From assembly GCF_001669775.1 (NCBI RefSeq), contig NZ_LXWK01000011.1:1178001-1242000 (forward strand): a DNA stretch of 64,000 nucleotides. The letters run 5' to 3'. Position 1 is the first letter of the stretch. Each line of letters opens with the position of its first letter. A program made the position numbers and the translations under genes. Source of the DNA: Rheinheimera sp. SA_1. GTDB lineage: Bacteria; Pseudomonadota; Gammaproteobacteria; Enterobacterales; Alteromonadaceae. Positions 1 through 9,324 of the stretch are shown piece by piece. Below the pieces are notes generated by a model, which was not told the origin of the DNA, searched no databases, and was given only the letters and a program-made list of their open reading frames with translations.

Positions 1-1994
1 TCACGGCCACGGAAGGCTTTAAACAGTTCCATCGGTTCAGCACTGCCGCCCCGTTCTAAAATACAATGCAGGAAGTCGGCGCCAGTCTGGCGGTTGAACA
101 CGCCTTCTTCTTCAAAACGACCAAAGGCATCGGCAGACAACACTTCGGCCCATAAATAACTGTAATAACCGGCGCCATAACCACCGGCGAAAATATGGCT
201 GAAACTGTGCTGAAACCGGTTAAAACGTGGTGGCACTATGACCGAAACCTCAGCGCGCACCTGATCCAGCACTTGCTGCACTTGACCACCCAGTTTTGGG
301 TTGTAATCGGCGTGAACCCTAAAATCAAACAAGGCGAACTCTAACTGGCGCACTAAAAAAAGTGCCGACTGGAAGTTTTTCGCCGCCAGCATTTTATCCA
401 GCAAGTCCTGTGGCAGCGGCTCGCCGGTTTCAAAATGACCGGAAATCAGCTGTAAGGCTTGCGGCGCCCAGCACCAGTTTTCCATAAACTGGCTTGGCAA
501 TTCCACGGCATCCCAAGGTACACCGCTGATCCCGGCTACCGCACTGGCGTCAACTTTGGTCAACATATGATGCAAGCCATGGCCAAACTCATGGAACAAC
601 GTCACCACTTCATCGTGGGTAAACAGCGCTGGTTTGCCACCGACCGGTTTATTAAAGTTACAGGTTAAATAGGCCACCGGCCGTTGCAGGCTGCCGTCGG
701 CTTTAATGCGCCGGCCCTGACAATCGTCCATCCAGGCGCCACCACGTTTTTTGGCGCGGGCGTATAAATCGAGGTAAAAACTACCGCGAAGTTCGCCGAC
801 AGTATCAAAAATATCGTAAAACTTCACATCCGGATGCCAGACATCGACGCCTGCGCGCTCGGTGACGGTAATGCCAAACACTTGCTGTAACACGCTGAAC
901 AACCCGGCAACAACCCGATGCTCCGGAAAATACGGCCGCAGCACTTCATCGGAAATGGCATAAGTGGCCATTTTCAGTTTTTCCGAATAATACGCAGTAT
1001 CCCAGGCTTGCAGCTGGTCGACGCCAAAATGAGCGCGGGCAAATTCAGTCAGCTGTTGTAAATCTTGCTGTGCCTGCGGTTTGGCTCGGGTGGCCAAATC
1101 GGATAAAAACGCCAACACCTGTTCCGGGCTTTCCGCCATTTTGGTGGCCAGTGACTCCTCCGCCGAGTTATTAAAATCAAGCAGTTGCGCTAATTCATGC
1201 TTCAGCGCCAGTGTTTCTTCAATAATGGCGCTGTTATCAAACTGGCCAGCGGTTGGCCCTTGATCCGAAGCGCGGGTGCAATAAGCCTGATACATTTCCT
1301 GGCGAAGCATGGCATCATCGGCGTAGGTCATCACTGCAATATAACTTGGAAATTCCAGCGTAAACACATAACCGGAAAGCTCACGGCTGTGCGCCGCTTC
1401 AGCGGCAGCTAACCTGGCATCTTCCGGTAAACCGGCGAGCTGAGCTTCATCGCTGATGTGCTTAAACCAGGCTTGGGTCGCATCCAGGCAATTGTTAGAA
1501 AAGGTGGAGGATAAATCGGACAACCGGCTCTGAATATCCCCATAACGCTGTTTTTTTTCATCGGATAAACCAATGCCCGACAACTTAAAATCACGCAGCT
1601 CGTTCTGAATCACTTTTTGTTGGGCGCTGGAAAGCGTACTGTATTCAGCACTTTGACTCAGTGCCAGATACGCCTGATACAAACCTTCATGCTGCCCCAC
1701 CCAAGTGCTGTAATCAGACAACAACGGCAAACAACTTTCATAAGCTTCCCGCAGTTCCGGCGATGATAATACCGAGTTTAAATGCGACACCGGCGACCAC
1801 AGATGACTTAAATGATCGGAGGTTTCTTCGGTGTTGGTGATCAGCGACTGCCAGCTAACCGGTGTTGCCGCAAGCGCATCTTCAATATTCTGGCGACAGG
1901 CAGCCAGAGCTTGTTCAACTGCCGGCAACACCATCGACGGCTCAATTGCGGAAAAAGGAGGTAAACCGGTAAAACTGGATAACACATTGCTCAT
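1..1994 (-). CDS. prlC: Oligopeptidase A, M3 zinc metallopeptidase (C-terminus cut by window edge)
   Basis: The frame is open from the ATG at 1994 to the left edge, giving about 664 codons; the family is about 680 residues, so only the last few are missing. The zinc site HEFGH is encoded at 579-593 (His near residue 468, as expected for PrlC), followed by the downstream glutamate region. Known family role: cytoplasmic M3 oligopeptidase that degrades signal peptides and short peptides. There is no signal peptide, which separates it from the lipoprotein M3 peptidase at 6.7 kb. The start is supported by a GAGG-like site just upstream. Alternative: another M3A member, but the N-terminus and length favour PrlC. 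Confidence 0.93.
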   Translation of the reverse strand, partial: MSNVLSSFTGLPPFSAIEPSMVLPAVEQALAACRQNIEDALAATPVSWQSLITNTEETSDHLSHLWSPVSHLNSVLSSPELREAYESCLPLLSDYSTWVGQHEGLYQAYLALSQSAEYSTLSSAQQKVIQNELRDFKLSGIGLSDEKKQRYGDIQSRLSDLSSTFSNNCLDATQAWFKHISDEAQLAGLPEDARLAAAEAAHSRELSGYVFTLEFPSYIAVMTYADDAMLRQEMYQAYCTRASDQGPTAGQFDNSAIIEETLALKHELAQLLDFNNSAEESLATKMAESPEQVLAFLSDLATRAKPQAQQDLQQLTEFARAHFGVDQLQAWDTAYYSEKLKMATYAISDEVLRPYFPEHRVVAGLFSVLQQVFGITVTERAGVDVWHPDVKFYDIFDTVGELRGSFYLDLYARAKKRGGAWMDDCQGRRIKADGSLQRPVAYLTCNFNKPVGGKPALFTHDEVVTLFHEFGHGLHHMLTKVDASAVAGISGVPWDAVELPSQFMENWCWAPQALQLISGHFETGEPLPQDLLDKMLAAKNFQSALFLVRQLEFALFDFRVHADYNPKLGGQVQQVLDQVRAEVSVIVPPRFNRFQHSFSHIFAGGYGAGYYSYLWAEVLSADAFGRFEEEGVFNRQTGADFLHCILERGGSAEPMELFKAFRGR

Positions 1995-2454
1995 GATAGC
2001 CTCGGTGCGACAATTCAAAACACTGACTCAGAAAAAACGGCATTGGAAAAACAGCCATCTTGAAAACCAGATAGTAGCCTGAACTATGGGGCCTGTGGCA
2101 TATTTCTCAAGCATGTGACCACAAAAAGTCCGGCTTCGGCAGCCCCACCCCAGCCACTTTGACAGCGAGAATCAACACCTAAGCAACCTAACCTCACCAT
2201 CGATGCCAATCATCGTCTGATTTTTTTACATTTAGATAAATAACTTTGTAGCAACAACTCCCACATAAACTGTATCTTGTTGAATTAAGTAGAATTTAAC
2301 AACTTGGCCTGCATTTTGCTATGTGAGCCCCGAAGTTCACAGCCAGTTGTTTCTGCTCAGTTTTTTAGCATGTATACGGCACTTAAAGGGAATACTTCGT
2401 GCGATTGAGGAAACTCAAATTTTACAAATCACATCTATCAAGGATATCTAAAGA
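1995..2454. other. Intergenic region between prlC and the PEP-CTERM gene
   Basis: About 460 bp without a credible gene. It holds the divergent promoters: a sigma-54-like site at 2304-2320 and a ribosome-binding AAGGA near 2440. Part of it is AT-rich (about 2215-2300). Confidence 0.7.
2304..2320 (+). promoter_or_regulatory. Sigma-54-like (-24/-12) promoter
   Basis: TTGGCCT, four bases, then TTTGCT: the invariant GG (2306-2307) and GC (2318-2319) are separated by exactly 10 bases, as RpoN promoters require. It faces the PEP-CTERM gene, leaving a leader of roughly 125 bases. RpoN with the PrsK/PrsR pair is known to control PEP-CTERM genes in several proteobacteria; control here is inferred. Confidence 0.5.
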
Positions 2455-3090
2455 ATGTCGACATTTTTCAAGAAAGTAGCAATGGCCGCTGTGCTTGGTG
2501 CAGCAATGTGTGTTTCTGCTACTGTCACTGCAGCGCCAATTACCGATGTAAAAGAATATGCAAACAACACCGCGTCTGAATTCTTCGTTATTAACGACGC
2601 TGCAAAATATTCTTCACCTTACTATCGCGATGCAAATCAAGACTGGGGATGGACCCACAACGCCATCGCCGGCACCCATTCTTCCATCAAACTTGATATT
2701 TCCGCTTTTGATGTGGACTTTTCCACTCTGTTTAACGGCGAAATCGACCTGATTTGGATTTTCGATGGTAGCGACTGGCTGAGCCTTGGCGCACTGGCTG
2801 GTGCATCTGACATTTGGGCATTTACTTCTTTTGACCTGAGCTCATACAGCTGGGCACAAGCGCAAGTGAACGCTGGTTTACAAGTCAAAATGAACATTGA
2901 TGCGCTGAACGAAGGTTGGCTGGTAACACTTGGCAAATCATCGTTAATTGTTGATGGCGGCGATCAGGTATGTGTACCGACACCAGGTGTTCCTTGTACG
3001 CCAGTCAGCGTTTCAGAACCTGCTGCTTTGGGTCTGTTTGGTCTGGCACTGTTGGGCTTAGGCCTGCGTCGCAGAAAAACTGCCGTCTAA
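2455..3090 (+). CDS. PEP-CTERM sorting-domain secreted protein
   Basis: A 211-residue protein with a cleavable signal peptide (residues 1-27, ending VTAAP) and a C-terminal tripartite sorting tail: SEPAALG motif near 187, hydrophobic stretch, then RRRK. This is the PEP-CTERM type recognised by an exosortase (EpsH/XrtA), which removes the tail at the inner membrane so the protein can join extracellular or biofilm material. The middle (residues 28-180) is rich in Trp, Asp and Ser and resembles no domain I can name. No exosortase gene is in the window, so the sorting enzyme must be elsewhere. RBS AAGGA upstream of the ATG; a strong hairpin terminator follows. Probably transcribed alone from the sigma-54-like promoter. 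Confidence 0.85.
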   Translation: MSTFFKKVAMAAVLGAAMCVSATVTAAPITDVKEYANNTASEFFVINDAAKYSSPYYRDANQDWGWTHNAIAGTHSSIKLDISAFDVDFSTLFNGEIDLIWIFDGSDWLSLGALAGASDIWAFTSFDLSSYSWAQAQVNAGLQVKMNIDALNEGWLVTLGKSSLIVDGGDQVCVPTPGVPCTPVSVSEPAALGLFGLALLGLGLRRRKTAV

Positions 3091-3128
3091 ATCAGTTGTT
3101 GCTCAGGCATTTCTGAGCCGCAGCAACC

Positions 3129-3161
3129 AGCCCGCGACGGTAAAACCGCGCGGGCTTTTTT
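3129..3161 (+). terminator. Rho-independent terminator of the PEP-CTERM gene
   Basis: Eight-base stem AGCCCGCG (3129-3136) pairs with CGCGGGCT (3149-3156), followed by a run of Ts. Confidence 0.85.
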
Positions 3162-3262
3162 ATGCCCGCAGCTGGGTAAAACAGACGCGGATTTGGAGCG
3201 GATAGAGGGTGCAGCACAATGCCCGTCGGCACCACACAAAAACCGCAGATACCAACGAACAA

Positions 3263-5902
3263 TCAGGCTTGCCCCGTCTGCGCAACGACCTCATCCGCAT
3301 TGTCCGGTACCTGTTGCTGCTGCGCAGTTAAATATGCAATTAAATCATCCAGCGGCATGGGTCTGGCAACCAGATAACCCTGCACCGCATCGGCATTGTG
3401 CAGAGTTAAAAAATCATATTGTTTCTGATGCTCAACACCTTCACAAATCACGGTCAGATCAAGACTTTTGCCCAGTTTGATTGCCGCCGCCAGCAGCATT
3501 TCTTTTTGTGTACCAAGCATGCTGAGCAGCGCCATATCAATTTTAATTTCGCTGATCGGTAAGCTCGCCAATTTGCCGATAAACGACTGGCCAGCACCAA
3601 AGTCGTCCATGACCAGCACAGTGCCACTTTTTTTAATCTGTTCCAGTGAACGTTGCGATGCCGGGGTATCCAGGTTCATTGCACTTTCTGCCAGCTCAAA
3701 CTTCACCCGTTGCGCTTTGGGGTACTTTTGCTCATGCTGCAAAATGGTCTGGATAAGCTGACTATTAGCCAAATCCTGCGCTGACAAATTGATCGATACC
3801 GGCAACGCAAACCCCAATCCAAACAACTGATTCTGACTTTTGCGTGCCTGGCTGTAGACCCAGGCCGTTAAATTGTTCATCAGGCCAGCTTCTTCCGCCA
3901 ACGGAATAAATACCGCCGGTGACACCGCCCCTAACGTTGGATGTTGCCAGCGCAAAAAGGCTTCCAGTGAACTGGCTTGTTGCGTGGCGATGTCCTGCAC
4001 CGGTTGAAATAACAAATTCAGCTGCTGACTTTGGGTAGCTTTAGCCAGTTCGCTGATCAGCGTCAGCCGCTGCCGGCTTTCCGCAGCAAGTTGTGGCTGA
4101 TACGAGCGGTGACTGGCGGTTTTCTCCACATAAGTCAGCGCCAGTAATCCATGCGCCAGCAAAGCCTCGGCGTCGTCCCCATAAGTGCGGTTGACCGCGA
4201 CCGAGGCGTACCTTGGCTTAAAGTCAGGTGAAATACCATCGAGACTGAATTTCTGGTTCATTAACTTACGCAGACCGGTCAGCACCACCACAAAATCTTG
4301 CTCCAGCACCAACAGCGCTAGTTTGTCCGGGCTTAATGAAAACAAAGTTTCATGTGACGCAGGCCCTAAACTAACAACAGCCGGCGCCCGTTGCTTGCAG
4401 AATGTCTGTAGCTGACTGATATAAGCCTGCAGAATTTCGGCAGTTTTTTGCTGGCCCAGTACAGCTTCAATCTGATCAAAGCTTTGTAATTCAATCAATA
4501 ATAAACGGTAATGCAGATTAGGATGAGCGAGTTGATTGTTCAGAAGTTCAGTTAACACCAGCCGCGAACCCAGACCATAAAAGGCCGAGATTTTACTGCG
4601 CTGAATTTCCTGTTGCTGCAACTGCGACAATTGCAGGTTACGGTCAAGCAACAACTGCTGCGTGCGCGCAATAGCGGCCTTTTCCAGGTAAATCTCCACC
4701 AGCAGACTGCTAACCATCAAAATAGCAGCGAGCGTAGTGCCAAGTTCCAGCGCAATCAGCGTTAGCGCTGATTCGGATAAAATGCCAAGCACCCGCAGCA
4801 CCGCCAATACAATACTGCCGAGCAGCACCGACATCGGCAGCAAAAATACCACGGCGCGTCTGGGTTGTTGGCGTAGCATCACCAGCCCGGTAATCACACT
4901 GGCCAGCACACACAGCTGCATCAGATAGACCGCACTTTGTTTCAGATACCCCAGCACCACCGGCTGCGCCAACAGCTGGCAGACGACTGTCGCCATCAGC
5001 AATAATACTGCTGCCAGCTCGATCAGTAACAACATCAACCGCAGGCGTGACGGCGGCTGTAATTGGAAAAAGCTGCGGACAAAACCACAACAACATAACA
5101 CCGCGAGTGGTAACCCCCATTCCACCAGATGATTCAGCCCTGGATTTTTCGGCCATAACCACTGAAAACTAAAGCCATTCACTTCCGCCTGTACCGCTGC
5201 AATACAGAGCAATAAAGCACTGAACAGGGCATAACTATGTTGCTGTGTCACCAGCGCCAGCAGTACCGCCAGCAAACTGGCAAACACCATCAGCCCCAGA
5301 AAAAAACCATGTAATACATTACGTTGCTGTAACAGCGCCAATTGTTGGTCACGAGCCAGGTAATGTAATGGGAAAACGATAGCGCCGCTATTTTCAAGCC
5401 GGAACAGATACTGATAGGACTCGTTGATCCAGTCGGGTTGAATGGGGAACAACAAAGAACTACTGGCCAGCGGACGCTGCGCAAAAGGCAACTGATCGCC
5501 GGTGTGTACTTCATGCACCACATCACCATTGGCGTTCAGCACATAAAATTGCACATCATCAAGATAAGGCGCGGCCAGCTCCAGCGCAAAATTGGCGTCG
5601 GGTTCAAACTGCAGCTTAAACCACAAACTGCCCCGGTGGTAACCAAGTTGCCGACCTTTATCCAGTAATGGTTGCCATTGTACTGCTGCTTGTTGCAGCG
5701 CTTGCTGCGGTGTTTGTACCGCCTGATCGTCCAGCATCATGATGCTGACCGTTTTTGCCGGGACTTCTTGCTGGTAACTCAGGACAGCGAGGCTATTCAG
5801 GGCAATAATCACTGCCGCAATCAATACGGTACTAAGCAATAAACCGGTAAAGGATCCTTGCTGGCGATGTTGCAGATGCAACTGCCGCTTATGCGTTGTC
5901 AT
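3263..5902 (-). CDS. 7TM-DISM membrane protein with degenerate GGDEF and intact EAL domain (c-di-GMP phosphodiesterase)
   Basis: About 879 residues. Order: N-terminal membrane segment (about 20-40), a periplasmic 7TMR-DISMED2-like sensor (about 55-190), seven membrane helices (about 195-410), a short coiled coil, a GGDEF-like domain (about 440-600) and an EAL domain (about 610-860). The GGDEF signature is absent (the site reads LALLVLEQD), so cyclase activity is unlikely. The EAL domain keeps the key residues: EAFLRW (in place of EALxR), NLSAQ, ELAES, DDFGAG, IKID, EGVE and QGY, so it should hydrolyse cyclic di-GMP. The ATG at 5902 is chosen over an in-frame TTG six bases upstream. It starts 15 bases after the stop of the acetyltransferase gene, suggesting co-transcription. 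Confidence 0.88.
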   Translation of the reverse strand: MTTHKRQLHLQHRQQGSFTGLLLSTVLIAAVIIALNSLAVLSYQQEVPAKTVSIMMLDDQAVQTPQQALQQAAVQWQPLLDKGRQLGYHRGSLWFKLQFEPDANFALELAAPYLDDVQFYVLNANGDVVHEVHTGDQLPFAQRPLASSSLLFPIQPDWINESYQYLFRLENSGAIVFPLHYLARDQQLALLQQRNVLHGFFLGLMVFASLLAVLLALVTQQHSYALFSALLLCIAAVQAEVNGFSFQWLWPKNPGLNHLVEWGLPLAVLCCCGFVRSFFQLQPPSRLRLMLLLIELAAVLLLMATVVCQLLAQPVVLGYLKQSAVYLMQLCVLASVITGLVMLRQQPRRAVVFLLPMSVLLGSIVLAVLRVLGILSESALTLIALELGTTLAAILMVSSLLVEIYLEKAAIARTQQLLLDRNLQLSQLQQQEIQRSKISAFYGLGSRLVLTELLNNQLAHPNLHYRLLLIELQSFDQIEAVLGQQKTAEILQAYISQLQTFCKQRAPAVVSLGPASHETLFSLSPDKLALLVLEQDFVVVLTGLRKLMNQKFSLDGISPDFKPRYASVAVNRTYGDDAEALLAHGLLALTYVEKTASHRSYQPQLAAESRQRLTLISELAKATQSQQLNLLFQPVQDIATQQASSLEAFLRWQHPTLGAVSPAVFIPLAEEAGLMNNLTAWVYSQARKSQNQLFGLGFALPVSINLSAQDLANSQLIQTILQHEQKYPKAQRVKFELAESAMNLDTPASQRSLEQIKKSGTVLVMDDFGAGQSFIGKLASLPISEIKIDMALLSMLGTQKEMLLAAAIKLGKSLDLTVICEGVEHQKQYDFLTLHNADAVQGYLVARPMPLDDLIAYLTAQQQQVPDNADEVVAQTGQA

Positions 5903-5917
5903 GGTCAAGACCGAAGG

Positions 5918-6361
5918 TCATGCGCAGGCCGCAACTAACGACTTTTCCAGGCAAATTGACTGCGAACTGTACCGGTATTTGCCATATCCGGGGCATTTTT
6001 TAAAACCTTTATGCAGGTAAAAGTTAACTGCTTTGCAGTTAATAATGCGGGCAGCCGCCAGTACTTTCTGAAAACCCTGTTGCCTGGCGTAATTCTCCAA
6101 ATATAACAACACCGCGGAGCCTACGCCCGGTTGCAACGAATACATGCGTTTAATTTCAGCCTGCTGCGGATCCTCCTGCCGCAGCAATCCACAACCGACC
6201 GCCTTGCCATCGTGCCAGGCAACGACCGCAATCAACAGGCCACTTTGTGGTGTTTGCTGTAGTTGTGGTTCAGGTTCGGTTTTGCCCAGCGCTTCCGATA
6301 AAGCCCCAAACAGCGCCATCAAAGCCGGATTTGTCAACGGAACTTCAGTGATACTGTACAT
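5918..6361 (-). CDS. GNAT-family N-acetyltransferase
   Basis: About 147 residues. The open frame runs further upstream, but the ATG at 6361 has a good Shine-Dalgarno (GAGGAC, spacing 4) and gives a normal GNAT length, starting MYSITEVPL. GNAT features: a strand with VAWHDGKAVGCGLLR, then EIKRMYSLQPGVGSAVL resembling the acetyl-CoA pyrophosphate loop (family consensus Q/RxxGxG/A), and a C-terminal INCKAVNFYLHKGFK typical of motif B. The substrate is unknown. It lies directly upstream of the EAL gene and probably forms a two-gene operon with it. Confidence 0.82.
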   Translation of the reverse strand: MYSITEVPLTNPALMALFGALSEALGKTEPEPQLQQTPQSGLLIAVVAWHDGKAVGCGLLRQEDPQQAEIKRMYSLQPGVGSAVLLYLENYARQQGFQKVLAAARIINCKAVNFYLHKGFKKCPGYGKYRYSSQSICLEKSLVAACA

Positions 6362-6733
6362 AAATGTCCTCAGGATTCTGGCGGATGCCGTTTGTGCGGT
6401 CGTCACAAAGCAACTGCCCGCATCATTGCAGCAGCTCGTTGAGCATAGCTTCTGCAGCAAATTTTGGTAACAGCGCCAACTGATTTCAACCGGAAAACAG
6501 CGTAGCAACCGTAAAAAAACGCCCCGGCAGCACCGGAAAATGTCAGGCCATCCGGTGCGCGTTGCTGCTCAATGGTATTGAGTATGGCTGACATCGGTAC
6601 GCTATTACATCAGAAAAAGGTGATTTAACGCAGCAAAACCACCACTGGCAGAAAATGCCGGTGACAGCCGGAACGGCTTTGGCATACTCGGTCAGTTAAC
6701 CTCCCTGGTTCCGCACACTCAAAGGAAAAATTC
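6362..6733. other. Divergent intergenic region, acetyltransferase / dcp
   Basis: About 370 bp carrying only short overlapping frames without start signals. Apart from the two ribosome-binding sites at its ends (GAGGAC on the minus strand, AAAGGA before 6734) I see nothing specific in it. Confidence 0.5.
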
Positions 6734-8923
6734 ATGAATAAAACGATGGTAGCGACCGCAGTCGCTGCAGTATTGGCGTTAAGCGCCTGTACCGATAACA
6801 GCGCACCAGCGCAACAAGAAACGACTCAGGCTGCAGCACCTGCCGCCGAAGTGACAGCGGAGCAAACACCAGTGGCAGCAACAAATCCATTATTGGTCGC
6901 TAGCACCTTGCAATATGGCGCGCCGGAATTCGACAAAATCAAGGTTGAACATTATCAGCCTGCGATGGAACAAGGCATCGTCGAACACACTGCTGAAATT
7001 GAAAAGATTGCCAACAATACCGAAGCTGCCACTTTTGAAAATACCATTGTGGCGATGGAAAAAAGTGGTGAACTGCTGGATCGTGCATCAACCGTATTCT
7101 TCAACATGACCGGTACTATCAGCAACCCGGAAATTCTGAAAATTCAATCAGCGATGGCACCAAAACTGGCTGCGCATGGCGACAATATCAACTTAAACCC
7201 TACTTTGTTTGCCCGGATACAGGCCATTTACGCCAATCGCGCTAACCTGAATCTGGACGCTGAAGCGCTGCGTTTAACCGAAGTGTATTACGACCGTTTT
7301 GTCCGCGCCGGCGCCAAATTAACTGACGAGCAAAAAACCAAAATCCGCGCCTTAAACGAAGAGCATTCAAAGCTTACTAATCAATTCGGGCAGAATTTGC
7401 TGCAAATCACCAAAGACATCGCCGTGTTTGTTGACAGCAAAGAACAGTTAGCCGGTATGTCAGATGCTGAAATTACCGCTGCCGCTGAAGGCGCCAAAGC
7501 CGCTGGTAAAGAAGGTAAGTTTATCGTTGCCCTGACCAACACCACCCGCCAGCCGGTGCTGTCAGTCCTGGAAAACCGTGAACTGCGTAAACAAATCTGG
7601 GAAGCTTCGGCTTACCGTGGCACAACAGGCGAAACTGATAACCGGCCGATAGTGTCACGTCTGGCGCAAATCCGGGCTGAACGTGCGCAGCTGCTAGGAT
7701 ACGACAGCTGGGCTGATTACCAGCTGGAACAAGCCATGGCGCAAAAACCACAGGCGGTACTGTCGATGTTAGGTGGCATGGCGCCAGCCGTGGTTGCAAA
7801 CACCAAACTGGAAGCCGCTGCCATTCAGGAAATGATCAAATCCACTGGCGGTGATTTTGAACTGCAACCGTGGGACTGGGAGTTTTACGCTGAGAAAGTG
7901 CGTAAAGCGAAATTTGATTTAGACGAAAACGAAGTCAAACAATACTTCGAATTTGAGCGGGTCCTGCAAGACGGTGTGTTCTTCACCATGAACAAACTGT
8001 TTGGCATCACCATGAAACCAAGACCAGATTTGCCAGGCTACCACCCGGACGTCAAAGCGTACGAAGTGTTTGATGCCGACGGCAGCAGCATTGGCCTGTT
8101 TTACGCTGACTACTTCGCCCGCGAAGGTAAACGTGGTGGCGCCTGGATGAGCTCATTTGTTGATCAAAGTGGCTTAATCGGCACCAAGCCAGTGATCGTC
8201 AACGTGATGAATATTCCAAAAGGCCCGGCTGGCGAACCAACGCTGGTCAGCTATGACAACGTGACCACCATGTTCCACGAATTTGGCCACGCGCTGCACG
8301 GCATGTTCTCCGCAGTGAAATACCCAACTTTAGCTGGTACTTCAGTATCACGCGATTTCGTTGAATTCCCATCGACCTTCCAGGAAGACTGGGCAGCTTA
8401 CCCGCAAGTGATTGCCAACTACGCCAAACACTATAAAACCGGTGAGCCAATTCCAGCCGAATTGCTGGCGAAAATCATGAAATCACGCAGCTTTAACCAG
8501 GGTTTTGATACGCTGGAATACTTAGCCGCTGCGTTGGTCGATATGGAATGGCACGCGTTAAAAGCCGATGCTCCATTGCAAGATGTGGAAAAATTTGAAG
8601 CCGAAGCCCTGAAAAAACATGGCGTTGATATTGCTGCCGTGCCACCACGCTACAAATCAACCTTCTTCAGCCACTCGATTGGCGGCGGTTATTCAGCCGG
8701 TTATTACGCTTATATGTGGTCAGAAATTCTGGCAGCTGACGCCTTTGCTTATGTGCAATCGCAAGGTGGTCTGAAGCTGGAAAACGGTCAGAATTACCGC
8801 AAACACATTCTTTCTGTCGGGAACACCCTGCCGCCAATGGAAGCTTATAAAAACTTCCGTGGTCAGGAACCAACCACTGACGCACTACTGATCCGCCGTG
8901 GTTTAAAAACTGCAGTGAATTGA
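6734..8923 (+). CDS. dcp: Peptidyl-dipeptidase Dcp-type M3 metallopeptidase, lipoprotein
   Basis: 729 residues. The N-terminus MNKTMVATAVAAVLALSAC carries a lipobox (LSAC), so the mature protein should be lipid-anchored in the periplasm or outer membrane; an Ala/Gln/Thr-rich linker (20-50) follows. The M3 catalytic domain contains the zinc motif HEFGHALHG (His515, Glu516, His519) and the downstream FVEFPSTFQEDWA segment with the third ligand. The family releases C-terminal dipeptides from oligopeptides. E. coli Dcp lacks such a lipobox, so this belongs to the exported branch common in Alteromonadales. RBS AAAGGA before the ATG; single gene ending at the terminator at 8953-8976. It is the second M3 peptidase in the window, after prlC. 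Confidence 0.93.
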   Translation: MNKTMVATAVAAVLALSACTDNSAPAQQETTQAAAPAAEVTAEQTPVAATNPLLVASTLQYGAPEFDKIKVEHYQPAMEQGIVEHTAEIEKIANNTEAATFENTIVAMEKSGELLDRASTVFFNMTGTISNPEILKIQSAMAPKLAAHGDNINLNPTLFARIQAIYANRANLNLDAEALRLTEVYYDRFVRAGAKLTDEQKTKIRALNEEHSKLTNQFGQNLLQITKDIAVFVDSKEQLAGMSDAEITAAAEGAKAAGKEGKFIVALTNTTRQPVLSVLENRELRKQIWEASAYRGTTGETDNRPIVSRLAQIRAERAQLLGYDSWADYQLEQAMAQKPQAVLSMLGGMAPAVVANTKLEAAAIQEMIKSTGGDFELQPWDWEFYAEKVRKAKFDLDENEVKQYFEFERVLQDGVFFTMNKLFGITMKPRPDLPGYHPDVKAYEVFDADGSSIGLFYADYFAREGKRGGAWMSSFVDQSGLIGTKPVIVNVMNIPKGPAGEPTLVSYDNVTTMFHEFGHALHGMFSAVKYPTLAGTSVSRDFVEFPSTFQEDWAAYPQVIANYAKHYKTGEPIPAELLAKIMKSRSFNQGFDTLEYLAAALVDMEWHALKADAPLQDVEKFEAEALKKHGVDIAAVPPRYKSTFFSHSIGGGYSAGYYAYMWSEILAADAFAYVQSQGGLKLENGQNYRKHILSVGNTLPPMEAYKNFRGQEPTTDALLIRRGLKTAVN

Positions 8924-8952
8924 TTTTTGCTGTTAGTTGTTTGAACTGATGA

Positions 8953-8976
8953 GCCGGGCTATTGCCCGGCTTTTTT
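8953..8976 (+). terminator. Rho-independent terminator of dcp
   Basis: GCCGGGC (8953-8959), four-base loop, GCCCGGC (8964-8970), then six Ts. The tandem repeat array starts at the next base. Confidence 0.9.
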
Positions 8977-9135
8977 ATGTCCATGGACGGACGGTATGAC
9001 GAAAATGCCGGGAGCGTTTTTTCGTCGATGTCCATGGACGGACGGTATGACGAAAATGCCGGGAGCGTTTTTTCGTCGATGTCCATGGACGGACGGTATG
9101 ACGAAAATGCCGGGAGCGTTTTTTCGTCGATGTCC
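8977..9135. repeat. Tandem array: three perfect 51-bp units plus a partial unit
   Basis: Units start at 8977, 9028 and 9079 and are identical; a partial fourth begins at 9130. Each unit contains the NcoI palindrome TCCATGGA and a hairpin GACGAAAA...TTTTCGTC around a GC-rich loop, so the array would form three stem-loops. Because 51 is a multiple of 3, several frames stay open across it; these are not genes. No spacers, so not a CRISPR. Confidence 0.95.
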
Positions 9136-9150
9136 TTGCGTGAGAAGCCA

Positions 9151-9194
9151 GGACAGCCACCTCATTTATTCGGATTTTCAGGTTCTATTCGTCC
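9151..9194. repeat. GGACAGCCAC-type interspersed repeat (degenerate copy)
   Basis: Starts with GGACAGCCAC and ends with a weak complement (TTCGTCC). The same 10-mer begins two better palindromes at 13252 and 13840. REP-like sequence, possibly of the kind mobilised by RAYT transposases (inference). Confidence 0.4.
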
Positions 9195-9324
9195 CTAAAA
9201 AAGCACTGCTGGTCACTTAGTCACAAGCTACCATCCGCTAACCCCATCCAAACTGGCAAATAGGTGCCATATGTACAAAATACGCCTGTGACCAAGGGGG
9301 TTACAGTAAAAAGAGGCTCTGATA

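Noticed and set aside
2322-2341. CRP-like site TGTGA...TCACA
   Set aside because: The arms are separated by about 10 bases instead of 6, and the site is downstream of the promoter candidate.
4710-5162. Long minus-strand frame inside the EAL gene
   Set aside because: It lies in another frame of a well-supported gene and has no recognisable product.
8977-9135. CRISPR array
   Set aside because: The repeats adjoin without unique spacers, and no cas genes are present.
8959-9220. Several overlapping open frames on both strands across the 51-bp array
   Set aside because: 51 is divisible by 3, so any frame without a stop in one unit stays open through all; the products are low-complexity repeats with no start signals.
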